DNA of 51,418 nucleotides from Clostridia bacterium (GTDB taxonomy: Bacteria > Bacillota > Clostridia > Christensenellales > Aristaeellaceae): NCBI GenBank assembly GCA_017434775.1, contig JAFSGG010000042.1, forward strand, positions 124,837-176,254, given 5' to 3'. The notes beneath the pieces are model-generated. The model made no database searches. It was given only the letters and a program-made list of their open reading frames with translations, and had not been told where the DNA came from. Below, one piece after another: positions 1 through 7,172 of this stretch (position 1 is its first letter; every line of letters starts with the position of its first letter). Made by a program: the position numbers and the translations under genes.

Positions 1-1
1 C

Positions 2-1678
2 AAGTGCAATGGCGTGATGAACTATAACAGCAATCCCTGCGGTGCTCTTCAGGTGAAGGTTGAACTGCAGCCTGGCGAAAAGAAGAGCTTCGCCTTCATG
101 CTTGGCCAGAAGAATCAGTTCCAAGCCCGCGAAATTCTGGATTCTTATAAAAATGTGGAAGAAACTGTAGATGCTGAACTGAAAGAACTCATTGCCTACT
201 GGCACGGCGAACTGGAAAACCTGATCATCAACACCCCCGATCCCCGTTTCAATTCCATGGTCAACACCTGGAATGCTTTCCAGTGCTTCACCACCTTTGT
301 CTGGAGCCGCGCCGCTTCCCTCATCTATTGCGGCGAGCGCAATGGTTACGGCTATCGTGACACTGTGCAGGATATTCAGGGCATCATGCACCTCAACCCC
401 GAAATGGCCAAGCAGCAGCTGAATTTCATGCTCTCTGCGCAGGTTCATCACGGCGGCGGCCTGCCCCTGGTAAAGTTTAATCACAATGCCGGCCACGAAA
501 ATACCCCCGAGGATGAATCCTACGTCCGCGAAACCGGCCATCCCCACTATCGTGCCGATGACGCCATGTGGCTCTTCCCCACGGTATATAAGTACATCGC
601 CGAAACCGGCAACGTGGCTTACCTTGACGAAGTGATTCCCTTCGCCAATAAGGATGAAGGCACGGTACGTGAACATCTCAAGCGCGCGATCGATTTCACC
701 ATGAATCATCTGGGCCCCCATGGCATGCCTGCCGGCCTCCATGCAGACTGGAACGACTGTTTGCGCCTTGGTGCCACCGGCGAAAGTACCTTCGTTGCCT
801 TCCAGTTCTACTATGCGCTGCAGATCATGCAGGAATTCTGCAAGGATGAACCGGAATATGTGGCTTACCTGAAGGATATTGCTGAAAAGCTGCTCAAGAC
901 CCTCAATGACGAATGCTTTGAAGATGACCGCTTCATCCGCGGCTTCACCGATAAGGGTGCCGTCATCGGCAGCAAGAAGGATAATGAAGCTTCCATGTGG
1001 CTCAATCCCCAGTCCTGGGCTGTCATCAGCGGTGCTGCTACCGCCGAACAGGCTGATATTATCCTGAATACCGCCAATGAATTGCTGAATACCCCCTACG
1101 GCATTCAGGTCATGTATCCCCCGTACCGTTTCGAAGCGTTTGACGGCGCTCTGATGCTGCTGTTCAATCCCGGCACCAAGGAAAATGCCGGTATCTTCTG
1201 CCAGATTCAGGGTTGGGCCATTCTGGCTGAAGCTCTGCGCGGTCACGGCGGACGTGCATTCCAGTATTTTGCCGAATCCAGCCCCGCTTCTTTCAACGAC
1301 AATGCCGATCTGCGCGTAATCGAACCCTATGTGCACGGCCAGTTCATCGAAGGTAAGGATAGCCCCTTCGCCGGTCGCAGCCATGTGCATTGGCTCACCG
1401 GCACTGCTTCCACCGTGATGGTTGGCTGCGTGGAAGGTATTCTGGGTCTGCGGCCCACCACAGAAGGCATTGTGATTGCTCCTGCCATTCCTGCCGAATG
1501 GGACGGCTTCACAATGGTTAAGAATTTCCGTGGTAAGAAGCTGAATATCACAGTGGATAACAGCGCCCATAAGGAAGGCAATCCCGAAAAGTACATCTTC
1601 AACGGTGTGGAACGTCCTGCCGGCCTGATCAAAGCCGAAGAACTGCTGGATGTGAACGAAATCACCGTGATCATGTAA
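2..1678 (+). CDS. GH94 family disaccharide phosphorylase (cellobiose/chitobiose phosphorylase-like), 5' end cut by window
   Basis: The reading frame is open from the first bases of the window, so the N-terminal beta-sandwich part lies outside. About 559 of the usual 800 or so residues are visible, and the in-frame GTG/ATG near 14-19 is probably internal. The sequence shows the (alpha/alpha)6-barrel signature of GH94: GYRDTVQD, then HADWNDC around nt 740-760, which carries the Asp expected to act as general acid, then a C-terminal jelly-roll. The family cleaves beta-linked disaccharides with phosphate to give sugar-1-phosphate; cellobiose, cellodextrin or N,N'-diacetylchitobiose cannot be told apart here. 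GH94 enzymes are cytoplasmic, which fits the other unsecreted hydrolases in the window. A strong terminator follows the stop codon. Confidence 0.88.
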   Translation, partial: KCNGVMNYNSNPCGALQVKVELQPGEKKSFAFMLGQKNQFQAREILDSYKNVEETVDAELKELIAYWHGELENLIINTPDPRFNSMVNTWNAFQCFTTFVWSRAASLIYCGERNGYGYRDTVQDIQGIMHLNPEMAKQQLNFMLSAQVHHGGGLPLVKFNHNAGHENTPEDESYVRETGHPHYRADDAMWLFPTVYKYIAETGNVAYLDEVIPFANKDEGTVREHLKRAIDFTMNHLGPHGMPAGLHADWNDCLRLGATGESTFVAFQFYYALQIMQEFCKDEPEYVAYLKDIAEKLLKTLNDECFEDDRFIRGFTDKGAVIGSKKDNEASMWLNPQSWAVISGAATAEQADIILNTANELLNTPYGIQVMYPPYRFEAFDGALMLLFNPGTKENAGIFCQIQGWAILAEALRGHGGRAFQYFAESSPASFNDNADLRVIEPYVHGQFIEGKDSPFAGRSHVHWLTGTASTVMVGCVEGILGLRPTTEGIVIAPAIPAEWDGFTMVKNFRGKKLNITVDNSAHKEGNPEKYIFNGVERPAGLIKAEELLDVNEITVIM

Positions 1679-1693
1679 GCAATATAAAAAATC

Positions 1694-1718
1694 GCCCCGG
1701 CATCTGCCGGGGCTTTTT
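1694..1718. terminator. Bidirectional intrinsic terminator between GH94 and yitT-like gene
   Basis: GCCCCGGCA and TGCCGGGGC form a near-perfect GC-rich hairpin (1694-1713) followed by TTTTT on the plus strand. On the minus strand it is followed by CGATTTTTTAT. It separates two convergent genes and can serve both. Confidence 0.9.
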
Positions 1719-1730
1719 GTGTGGAAGGGA

Positions 1731-2618
1731 TCACTTAATTTTCTTGAAATTACCGTATGTTTCATTGATGGTGTTTGAAAAAGCAAACGTATCATCATAT
1801 TTTTTCAGAATATTCTGAAAATCAACGATCTGATGATTGTTGACCACGCATAAAAGAACGCTCTTTTCCCCGCTGGAAAATCCGCCGACAGCATCCAGCT
1901 TGGTACAGCCATGCTTGAGCACCTGATAGATCTCGGTTTTTAATTCCTCGGCATGGGAAGTGATAATCGTAAATGCGCAGGCCATTTTTGTACCACGGAT
2001 AATGCGGCTGCCGATATAGCTGGAAATAAAACAATAAGCAATGCACAGGCAAACCGGCTTATAGTTGAAAATCAATTCTCCGTTCGTATCTGTTTCGGCG
2101 TAAACAAAGAAAGAAATAACTGCAACAACAGCATTGAGGGCAAATGTGATCCAGAAAAAGTTCAGTTCAGGCTTCTTTTTGCTGATATATTTGGAAATGA
2201 TATCCGTACCGCCGGTGGACGCCTGCTTGCGGAAACACAAGCCGTACACAACGCCGCTGATCACGCCGCTGAGAATCACGGGATAAATGGTATCATGGCC
2301 ACCGGTCACGTATTGTAGTTTTTCCATTCCAATCCGCTGCACCGCAAGAAAAGCCACAGAATAGGTAATACAAAAGCATAAGGAACGGCTGGCAAAGGAT
2401 TTGTCGACAAAGAAATATGCAAGAATACAAAGAGGAATATTAATCAGCAAAGACATATACCCGATGCTGAAGCCGGTTTTGTATTGAACCATGGTTGCAA
2501 TACCATTGAGCCCTGCCGGCGCAAATCCGTTTTCCACCACAAATAAATGATAATTCAGCGCAAGCAGAATAGCAATCGCTGTTATTTCTACATAACTCAA
2601 CCATTTTTTCTCATTCAT
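1731..2618 (-). CDS. YitT family membrane protein with C-terminal DUF2179 domain
   Basis: This 295-residue protein has five or six predicted membrane helices in its first 205 residues, including strongly hydrophobic stretches near 10-30, 52-72, 112-132 and 154-174. It also has the family hallmark FRKQASTGGTDII near residue 130. A soluble C-terminal domain of about 80 residues matches DUF2179, which in related proteins is a probable ligand-binding fold. Its length is normal for YitT/YpjC proteins, whose function is not established. The start ATG is preceded by AAGG at good spacing, and a TTGACG-17-TAGAAT promoter lies upstream. It is a single-gene unit convergent with the GH94 gene. Confidence 0.88.
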   Translation of the reverse strand: MNEKKWLSYVEITAIAILLALNYHLFVVENGFAPAGLNGIATMVQYKTGFSIGYMSLLINIPLCILAYFFVDKSFASRSLCFCITYSVAFLAVQRIGMEKLQYVTGGHDTIYPVILSGVISGVVYGLCFRKQASTGGTDIISKYISKKKPELNFFWITFALNAVVAVISFFVYAETDTNGELIFNYKPVCLCIAYCFISSYIGSRIIRGTKMACAFTIITSHAEELKTEIYQVLKHGCTKLDAVGGFSSGEKSVLLCVVNNHQIVDFQNILKKYDDTFAFSNTINETYGNFKKIK

Positions 2619-2658
2619 TTCATGGCCTTCTCTCTTTCATGAAACTGTATCTGTCTAT

Positions 2659-2687
2659 ATTCTAATTATTTTTCTTTCTGCCGTCAA
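2659..2687 (-). promoter_or_regulatory. Promoter of the yitT-like gene
   Basis: Read on the minus strand, TTGACG (2682-2687) and TAGAAT (2659-2664) are separated by exactly 17 bases, about 40 bases upstream of the start codon at 2618. Confidence 0.6.
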
Positions 2688-2776
2688 GAATAACATAAAA
2701 AATAAATACTGCACAGAAAAAATGAAACTGAATTGCTATGAAAAGCAACGCGATCAACGCTATCTGATATTCAATG

Positions 2777-2812
2777 AAAAGGACTGAAACCATCTCCGGT
2801 TTCAGTCCTTTT
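2777..2812 (-). terminator. Intrinsic terminator of the tRNA-Leu gene
   Basis: GGACTGAAACC (2781-2791) and GGTTTCAGTCC (2798-2808) form an 11-bp stem flanked by AAAA and TTTT. On the minus strand this ends in a T-run just after the tRNA 3' end. The symmetrical flanks could also stop plus-strand transcription. Confidence 0.88.
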
Positions 2813-2815
2813 ATA

Positions 2816-2902
2816 TGGTGCCGGTGGTGGGACTCGAACCCACACGTCATCGCTGACAACGGATTTTGAGTCCGCCTCGTCTGCCAATTCCAACACACCG
2901 GC
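2816..2902 (-). tRNA. tRNA-Leu (anticodon CAA)
   Basis: The reverse complement runs from GCCGGTG to CACCGGCACCA, giving a perfect 7-bp acceptor stem, discriminator A and an encoded CCA. The anticodon stem GCGGA/TCCGT holds the loop CTCAAAA, so the anticodon is CAA and reads UUG. A long variable arm and the T-arm GTGGGTTCGAGTCCCAC agree with a class II tRNA of 87 bases. It has its own promoter and terminator and stands alone. Confidence 0.96.
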
Positions 2903-2916
2903 TCAGCTCAAATGGT

Positions 2917-2945
2917 ATTATACATAAATTCTCTTCAACTGTCAA
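2917..2945 (-). promoter_or_regulatory. Consensus promoter of tRNA-Leu
   Basis: On the minus strand TTGACA (2940-2945) and TATAAT (2917-2922) are separated by 17 bases. Both hexamers match consensus perfectly and lie just upstream of the tRNA. Confidence 0.9.
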
Positions 2946-2982
2946 GAAAAAAATGCATGCATCGAGGAGGAGCCGCTGGATA

Positions 2983-2996
2983 TGTGATCGTTTGCA
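2983..2996. promoter_or_regulatory. Possible upstream LacI-type operator
   Basis: TGTGATCGTTTGCA matches the better operator at 3126-3139 in 12 of 14 positions and shares the half-site CGTTTGCA. It lies 143 bases further upstream, a spacing compatible with looping by a tetramer or a second dimer. The rest of 2946-3090, between the tRNA promoter and the lacI promoter, is AT-rich and shows no gene. Confidence 0.4.
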
Positions 2997-3090
2997 TATA
3001 CGTAATCCTTTCGTTGAAAAAAACGATAAAACCTATGTATATTATTTTTCTTTTTGTCACTTTCAGATACTATATCATGTATTCTTTCTC

Positions 3091-3139
3091 TTGACACATA
3101 CTGCGTATCGGGTATATTATAATAATGTAAACGTTTGCA
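3091..3139 (+). promoter_or_regulatory. lacI operon promoter with overlapping operator
   Basis: TTGACA (3091-3096) is followed by -10 candidates TATATT (3113-3118, spacing 16) or TATTAT (3115-3120, spacing 18). The near-palindrome TGTAAACGTTTGCA at 3126-3139 has the central CG and half-sites typical of LacI-family operators and sits at the expected transcription start. The regulator therefore probably represses its own operon. Identity of the bound protein is inferred from position. Confidence 0.75.
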
Positions 3140-3170
3140 TTTCTGATTTTTTCGAGCGGCGGTGTACATA

Positions 3171-4151
3171 ATGATCACACTGAAAGATATTGCAAGCCTC
3201 TGCAATGTTTCCATTGCAACAGTTTCCAGGGCACTGAATGGCCAGACGGATACCGGCAACGCAACAGCCAAACGTATCCGGCGTATTGCACAGGAAATGG
3301 GCTATCTCCCCAATGCTGCAGCCCGCGCCCTGAAAACAAATCATTCCAACAATATCGGTATTTTGTATGAAGATGATATCCATCATGAATACTTTTCCCT
3401 GATGATCAATAGTATCAAGATGGCAGCGGAAGCCAAAGGCTATGATATTACATTTCTGAACAGATCAAAGGCTTCTTCCTATTATGAGCTCGCCAAATAT
3501 CGTGGTTTGGATGGCGTTATTATTTTGCAGGCCGCTTTTCAATCGCCCGAAGTTATCCGTTTATCCGGCAGTGATCTCCCCTGTGTTGCAATCGATTACG
3601 CCTATGACAGTTGTTCCTGTGTTTTGAGTGATAATCAGCAAAGCATGTCTCTGCTCATTCGTCATGCTTATGACAAAGGTCATCGGAAGATTGCCTTTGT
3701 TCACGGGCAGAAAAACGGTTATGTTACCATTGAACGCCTTGCCGGCTTCTATAAGGCATGTGCTTCTTTGGGGATAACGGTGCCGAACGAATATGTTCTG
3801 GAAGCCTGTTATCATGATCCCGTTTCAGCAGCTAATGCCACACGAAAACTGATTTCGTTGGAGAACAGGCCGACCTGCATTCTCTATCCCGATGATTTTT
3901 CTTGCCTCGGAGCGATTGCAGAGCTTGAAAAAGCAGGGCTGTCCGTTCCAAGGGATATTGCCATCATCGGCTATGACGGCATTATGCTCGCTTCTGTGCT
4001 CCGTCCCAAGCTGACCACCTATCATCAGGACGTTCAGAAAATGGGACTTTACGCCGTTCAGCTACTGACGGATGTTATCACAAAAGGCAGTACAAATGCG
4101 ACTGAACACATCGTTATAACCGGTCAACTCCAGACGGGCGAAACTGTCTGA
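3171..4151 (+). CDS. LacI family transcriptional regulator
   Basis: The protein has 326 residues. The N-terminal helix-turn-helix is clear (residues 2-25: TLKDIASLCNVSIATVSRAL), followed by the hinge helix with PNAAARALK. A periplasmic-binding-protein-like sensor domain (about 60-326) contains the family blocks LPCVAIDY, HRKIAFVHG, CILYPDD and DIAIIGYDG. An in-frame GTG at 3162 exists, but ATG 3171 is the usual start (MITLKDIA) and has a GGCGG site upstream. It is the first gene of an operon with two sugar permeases and an alpha-xylosidase, so it probably senses a xyloglucan-derived or related sugar. An operator overlaps its own promoter. Confidence 0.93.
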   Translation: MITLKDIASLCNVSIATVSRALNGQTDTGNATAKRIRRIAQEMGYLPNAAARALKTNHSNNIGILYEDDIHHEYFSLMINSIKMAAEAKGYDITFLNRSKASSYYELAKYRGLDGVIILQAAFQSPEVIRLSGSDLPCVAIDYAYDSCSCVLSDNQQSMSLLIRHAYDKGHRKIAFVHGQKNGYVTIERLAGFYKACASLGITVPNEYVLEACYHDPVSAANATRKLISLENRPTCILYPDDFSCLGAIAELEKAGLSVPRDIAIIGYDGIMLASVLRPKLTTYHQDVQKMGLYAVQLLTDVITKGSTNATEHIVITGQLQTGETV

Positions 4152-4189
4152 TTCATTCAATTACCTTTTCAACATGTGAGGCTTTTCTC

Positions 4190-5638
4190 ATGGTAATGCA
4201 AGAAACCTTTCGTCCAGATAAGCAAAAGCATGCAGCAAAATGCTTGCCCATATATCGCCTGCTTGTTCTGGTTGCCGGAATACTCCTTTTGATCCCGGAA
4301 GCCAATCCTGCCAGGCTCTTTTTCCTGACCAATGCTGATATTCCTCTTCTGACGACAGCCACTTCGCTTTCTTCTCTCCTTCTCCCCTCTGCCCTAGAAA
4401 AATACGGTGGTTGGCTGAAGGAAGAGCTTCTGTTTTTTCTTCAATTTTCAGCCATCGTTCAAGTTTCCGGTATATTCCTTTCAAGCATCGCTGCCTGTCT
4501 CAGCCTCGGAAACAACCGCATGAAAAAATGTGCTGTGCGTTTTGCCGTGCCCGGCGCCGTTGCTTTGCTGCTGGGCCTTTGTGTGCTGTTGATCACGGTC
4601 AGTCAGATTACGGATATGAGAAAAGACGTTGCGCCGATCTTCCCCTTCGGGATGATAAGCTGGAGTGTATTCGGCATCGGTTTGCTTGCCCTTTCTGTTT
4701 ATCTCTTTTCAGATATAAAAAAGGAAAAATCAGAAGAAAAAATGCAAATTGCTGTACAGTATAAGCTTTTTCTTATGCTGTTGCCGGTTCTTATTCTGAC
4801 ATTCATTTTTTCTTATTTGCCGGTATATGGTTGGCGACTGGCATTTTTCAACAATAGTGGCAAACCCTATCAACGCACGTTTGTGAATATTCAGTGGTTC
4901 TCTTATATGTTTGAGAACACGTCCGTCTTATTCGACCTTCTCCGTGTTTTGCGCAATACCCTGATTATGAGCGGCTTGACACTGATCGGCAGCATTGTCC
5001 CCTTGATGTTTGCTGCTTTTATGTATGAAATACGCTCTAAAAAAATGAGCTATACGCTTCAAACAGCGGCAATCATCCCCGGTTTCTTATCCTGGCCTGT
5101 TATTTTCTCTGTGGCCGTTGCGATCTTTTCTCCCGATGGGTTTTTCAATCATTTTCTGATCAATATTTTCAATTATTTTTCGGATACCAATTATCTGAAA
5201 TTCTCGGATAGTATCTGGATGCAGATGACCCTCTGGTATTTATGGAAAAATATTGGTATAAACAGCATTATTTATCTCGTGGCCATGTCAACCATTGATA
5301 AAAACCTTTTTGAAGCTGCGAAGTTAGAAGGAGCAACTCCTTGGCAAAGGATACGTCACATTTCCCTTCCTTCCTTGAAATCATTATTCTCCATCATGCT
5401 TCTGATGGGATTTTCCGAAGTTCTTTCCAGCGATCTGCCGCAATATTTACTGTTCGCCAATGAAGAAAATGCCAGCTTGCTTACAACGCTTGATCTGTAC
5501 ATTTACAATATCGGTGTACAACAGGATATTGTTCCGTATTCCACCGTGATCAGCATCTGCAAATCTATCTTTGGCTTGCTTGTTTTCTTCATGATCAATC
5601 GCATTTCCCTATCCGTACGCAAAGAAAAAATCATCTGA
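4190..5638 (+). CDS. LplB-type sugar ABC transporter permease with extra N-terminal membrane domain
   Basis: Residues 190-482 form a normal binding-protein-dependent permease of the LplB/polysaccharide type. This part starts at LFLMLLPVLILTFIFSYLPV and carries the cytoplasmic EAA loop FEAAKLEGATPWQRIRHISL, which docks the ATPase. The protein is 482 residues long where about 300 is usual. The additional 185 residues contain about four hydrophobic helices (near 22-40, 80-105, 113-138 and 150-172) and a charged linker KKEKSEEK, and I do not recognise them. ATG 4190 is preceded by GAGG at spacing 8, and lacI ends 38 bases upstream. No substrate-binding protein or ATPase gene is nearby, so a shared MsmK-like ATPase encoded elsewhere is likely. 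Confidence 0.85.
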   Translation: MVMQETFRPDKQKHAAKCLPIYRLLVLVAGILLLIPEANPARLFFLTNADIPLLTTATSLSSLLLPSALEKYGGWLKEELLFFLQFSAIVQVSGIFLSSIAACLSLGNNRMKKCAVRFAVPGAVALLLGLCVLLITVSQITDMRKDVAPIFPFGMISWSVFGIGLLALSVYLFSDIKKEKSEEKMQIAVQYKLFLMLLPVLILTFIFSYLPVYGWRLAFFNNSGKPYQRTFVNIQWFSYMFENTSVLFDLLRVLRNTLIMSGLTLIGSIVPLMFAAFMYEIRSKKMSYTLQTAAIIPGFLSWPVIFSVAVAIFSPDGFFNHFLINIFNYFSDTNYLKFSDSIWMQMTLWYLWKNIGINSIIYLVAMSTIDKNLFEAAKLEGATPWQRIRHISLPSLKSLFSIMLLMGFSEVLSSDLPQYLLFANEENASLLTTLDLYIYNIGVQQDIVPYSTVISICKSIFGLLVFFMINRISLSVRKEKII

Positions 5639-5644
5639 CAGGAG

Positions 5645-7123
5645 GTGAGTGCAATAAAAGCCCTGCAACAGCACAAAAATTCAAAACATTTGATTGCAGC
5701 AGCAAAGAGCCTGTTAATTTCCTTGCTGTGTGCTTTATTCGTTTATTTGATTTGCACCCTTCTGACAGCGCCGCAATACCAGTCAAGAACATTATTTACC
5801 ATTGGTTACAATCATCTTCCAGATGGCTTTTATGACCTTCTGATCGATGATGAACCCATGAATCTGGTTCATGAAATGCATGACATCCTCTACGATGAAA
5901 ATCTTTTTGAAATTGCTGCCGGATACGCATTTTCTGATACTGCCGTGGTTAAATCTTCCCTTTCTGTTACCAATGCCGGTGGCAATCAATATGAAACAAT
6001 CATCATTACCTGCACCGGCAGTCAGCCGCATCAGGTTTATTCCATCATCAACGGCTATGTACGCGCGCTTGATGAAGTCCTGACATTTGGCAACCCGGAA
6101 CCAGGATTATATTCTGCGGTAACGCTTTCAGAAATCAGTACGAATATTTATAATCCTGCCCCCTACCCAACCGAAGATTTGTCTCCCTCATCGCTTCCGT
6201 TCGCAGTTTTCACGGCCATTATTGTATTTGCGATGGGATATGTTTTCTTTTCCAGAAAAGATGCTTTTTCATCCATTACTTCCATCGTTTCATTCTTGTT
6301 GATTTTTTTGTTTATTTTTCCGTTTTATTATCTCATCATTGTGTCCATATCTTCACATACGCTTTCCTCTCCTGAAAAGATTCTCTTTTTGCCGCATAAT
6401 GTCCACGCAAATCATTACACAGCTTTATTCAGCCACCAGGCTTTGCATCTTTCCTCCTCTGTTCTTATCACACTGGCAAAGACAATCCTTGTCAGCTGTC
6501 TTTCCGTCTTTGTAAGTGCATGGGCCGGTTATCTCTTTACTTTCAAAAACCTCTGGCATCGGCAGTTCTGGTTTTATTTTGTGATGATCACCATGTTTTT
6601 TGAGGCAGGACTGATTCCATGGCTGACGAATATGGAAATGCTGGGATTGAAAAACAATTTTCTTGGGCTGATTTTGCCCGGCATCGTGACGCCTTTCGGT
6701 ATACTGCTGGTAAAAAACTACGTTGAGTCCATGCCGACTTCCATTAAGGAATCCGCCTATATGGACGGTTTCGGCATATGGCAATACTTCTTACGGATTG
6801 TTTTGCCTATGGCTTCCCCTCTGCTGATTGCGCTGGCATTGATTTCCGGACTGGAAAACTGGAATTCTTTTCTTGATTCCTTTCTGCTCATGACAGAAAA
6901 TGAATCGCTTCAGACGCTGCCGCATAAACTCTATCTGATCATTGTTCAGGCAGGATTCAAAGATACCGATGCTCTGCCCTTCAATGAAATCCTGCCTGCA
7001 GAATCGGCAAGACAGCTGCTGACTCCACTCACCGTTCTCATCTTCCTGCCCCCCTTCCTCGTTTACCCACTTGTTCACCGTCATTTGATAAAAGGTATTC
7101 AGCTGGGCATGCAAAAAATGTAA
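5645..7123 (+). CDS. LplC/AraQ-type sugar ABC transporter permease with N-terminal Wzz-like domain
   Basis: Residues 205-492 are a typical second permease of a sugar importer, with MVxx-like helices and the EAA loop KESAYMDGFGIWQYFLRIVLP. The first 200 residues look like a chain-length-determinant (Wzz/YveK) domain. They comprise one helix (15-40), the exported start APQYQSRTLFTIG, the beta-alpha block SVTNAGGNQYETIIITC and NGYVRALDEV, then Pro-rich PAPYPTEDLSPSSLP and a second helix (about 183-203). This resemblance comes from pattern reading only. The start is unclear: AGGAGG (5640-5645) overlaps the GTG at 5645, and the best-spaced in-frame codon is ATA 5654. The gene lies 6 bases after the first permease and is surely co-expressed with it. 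Confidence 0.82.
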   Translation: MSAIKALQQHKNSKHLIAAAKSLLISLLCALFVYLICTLLTAPQYQSRTLFTIGYNHLPDGFYDLLIDDEPMNLVHEMHDILYDENLFEIAAGYAFSDTAVVKSSLSVTNAGGNQYETIIITCTGSQPHQVYSIINGYVRALDEVLTFGNPEPGLYSAVTLSEISTNIYNPAPYPTEDLSPSSLPFAVFTAIIVFAMGYVFFSRKDAFSSITSIVSFLLIFLFIFPFYYLIIVSISSHTLSSPEKILFLPHNVHANHYTALFSHQALHLSSSVLITLAKTILVSCLSVFVSAWAGYLFTFKNLWHRQFWFYFVMITMFFEAGLIPWLTNMEMLGLKNNFLGLILPGIVTPFGILLVKNYVESMPTSIKESAYMDGFGIWQYFLRIVLPMASPLLIALALISGLENWNSFLDSFLLMTENESLQTLPHKLYLIIVQAGFKDTDALPFNEILPAESARQLLTPLTVLIFLPPFLVYPLVHRHLIKGIQLGMQKM

Positions 7124-7172
7124 CCCGGCAGAAAATACAAATTGCAAGAATATGCAAAGGAGAAAAACAACC

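Noticed and set aside
2952-2962. ATGCATGCAT palindrome upstream of the tRNA promoter
   Set aside because: It is short, isolated and without a matching partner; it could easily arise by chance in AT-rich sequence.
2866-3171. Plus-strand frames between tRNA-Leu and lacI
   Set aside because: They run through the antisense of the tRNA and the lacI promoter and operator, and have no ribosome site or recognisable protein.
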